The position numbers were made by a program, and so were the translations under genes. Below the pieces are notes generated by a model. It had not been told where the DNA came from. It was given only the letters and a program-made list of their open reading frames with translations, and did no database searches. Below, piece after piece: positions 63,745 to 64,000 of a stretch of 64,000 nucleotides of DNA. Numbering within the stretch: position 1 is the stretch's first letter; every line of letters starts with the position of its first letter. Source of the stretch: Fluviicola sp. (GTDB taxonomy: Bacteria > Bacteroidota > Bacteroidia > Flavobacteriales_D > Crocinitomicaceae); assembly GCA_029866325.1 (NCBI GenBank), contig JARWZO010000027.1:1-64000 (forward strand). The letters are read 5' to 3'.

Positions 63745-64000
63745 ATGATGTTAGACTATTTCATAAAAGGATTGATCATCGGTTTTTCAGTGGCTGCACC
63801 CGTTGGCCCGATTGGTGTTTTAACGATCAAACGCACGCTCACTGAAGGTCGCGCTTCAGGATTTGTGACCGGAATGGGTGCCGCGATGGCCGATACTGTT
63901 TACGGAATCATAGCAGGTTGCGGACTCACTGCCATCTCGTCGTTTTTGCTCACTCAAGCATTTTGGATGAAACTGATTGGCGGATTGTTCCTGCTTTTTC
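63745..64000 (+). CDS. LysE-family translocator (partial, cut by window end)
   Basis: The first 85 codons are present, starting 'MMLDYFIKGLIIGFSVAAPV' with the family signature 'APVGPIGVLTIKRTLTEGRA'. Glycine-rich helices follow ('GFVTGMGAAMADTVYGIIAG'). LysE/RhtB proteins export amino acids such as lysine or homoserine. The C-terminal part lies beyond the window, so the completeness of the gene cannot be judged. It stands 39 nt after ligA. Confidence 0.88.
   Translation, partial: MMLDYFIKGLIIGFSVAAPVGPIGVLTIKRTLTEGRASGFVTGMGAAMADTVYGIIAGCGLTAISSFLLTQAFWMKLIGGLFLLF

Overview
The window is a chromosomal segment of a member of the Bacteroidota, most likely Flavobacteriales. The evidence is several proteins with signal peptides and type IX secretion (T9SS) C-terminal sorting domains, a gliding-motility-type C-terminal domain, SprB-type repeats, DUF4290-murA and CBS-nadK gene pairs, the absence of clear Shine-Dalgarno sequences, and several start regions preceded by a TAnnTTTG-like -7 box. 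The genus cannot be fixed from sequence reading alone. No rRNA, CRISPR array, integrase, transposase or prophage structural block was seen. There is one tRNA.

Layout. 1-8.6 kb is mostly housekeeping: CBS/ACT-like protein, NAD kinase, LacI-type regulator, MuiA-like envelope protein, diaminopimelate decarboxylase, a tiny lipoprotein, a CrtD/CrtI-type carotenoid desaturase and a VOC protein. 8.5-19 kb holds a DUF1573 protein, a GNAT protein and two paralogous T9SS proteins. One of these is a 2136-residue protein with about 15 SprB-like repeats (243-bp period) followed by six repeats of about 50 residues. 19.2-23.0 kb is an unusual five-gene minus-strand operon: three tandem phage tail-collar (MdpB-like) proteins, a type I periplasmic-binding-fold protein with no visible signal peptide, and a formyltransferase. 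23.5-25.7 kb is a peroxide-defence module (2-Cys peroxiredoxin, Dps, divergent OxyR). 25.8-31 kb carries a gamma carbonic anhydrase-like protein, truncated haemoglobin, a hypothetical secreted protein and a PKD-rich T9SS type B protein.

31.2-35.0 kb is a two-component pair (propeller/Y_Y_Y sensor kinase and LytTR regulator). 35.4-46.6 kb mixes a DUF4412 protein, an SDR-like protein, haem A synthase, tRNA-Met(CAT), hypothetical lipoproteins, two T9SS proteins, a possible ADP-ribosyltransferase-fold protein, a cold-shock protein and a GNAT protein. 46.7-49.7 kb has a GNAT/nitrilase fusion and a DEAD-box helicase whose 3' end lies in a heptanucleotide tandem array. 49.8-51.2 kb encodes a probable effector: an N-terminal DUF4157 (eCIS core) domain joined to a C-terminal YopT-like cysteine protease domain with a readable Cys-His-Asp triad. 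51.2-55.3 kb has a small membrane protein, a glycine-repeat lipoprotein and a CotH-kinase T9SS protein. 55.7-64 kb is again largely housekeeping: DUF4290, MurA (Asp in place of the fosfomycin-target Cys), TlpA-like thioredoxin, DUF2752, PrmC, LigA and a LysE-family exporter cut by the window end.

The most interesting items are the DUF4157-YopT-like effector, the tail-collar/binding-protein/formyltransferase operon with paired palindromes upstream, and a set of intergenic palindromic or tandem repeat elements (35.06, 38.44, 48.43, 55.42 and 61.52 kb), some with partial second copies elsewhere in the window.
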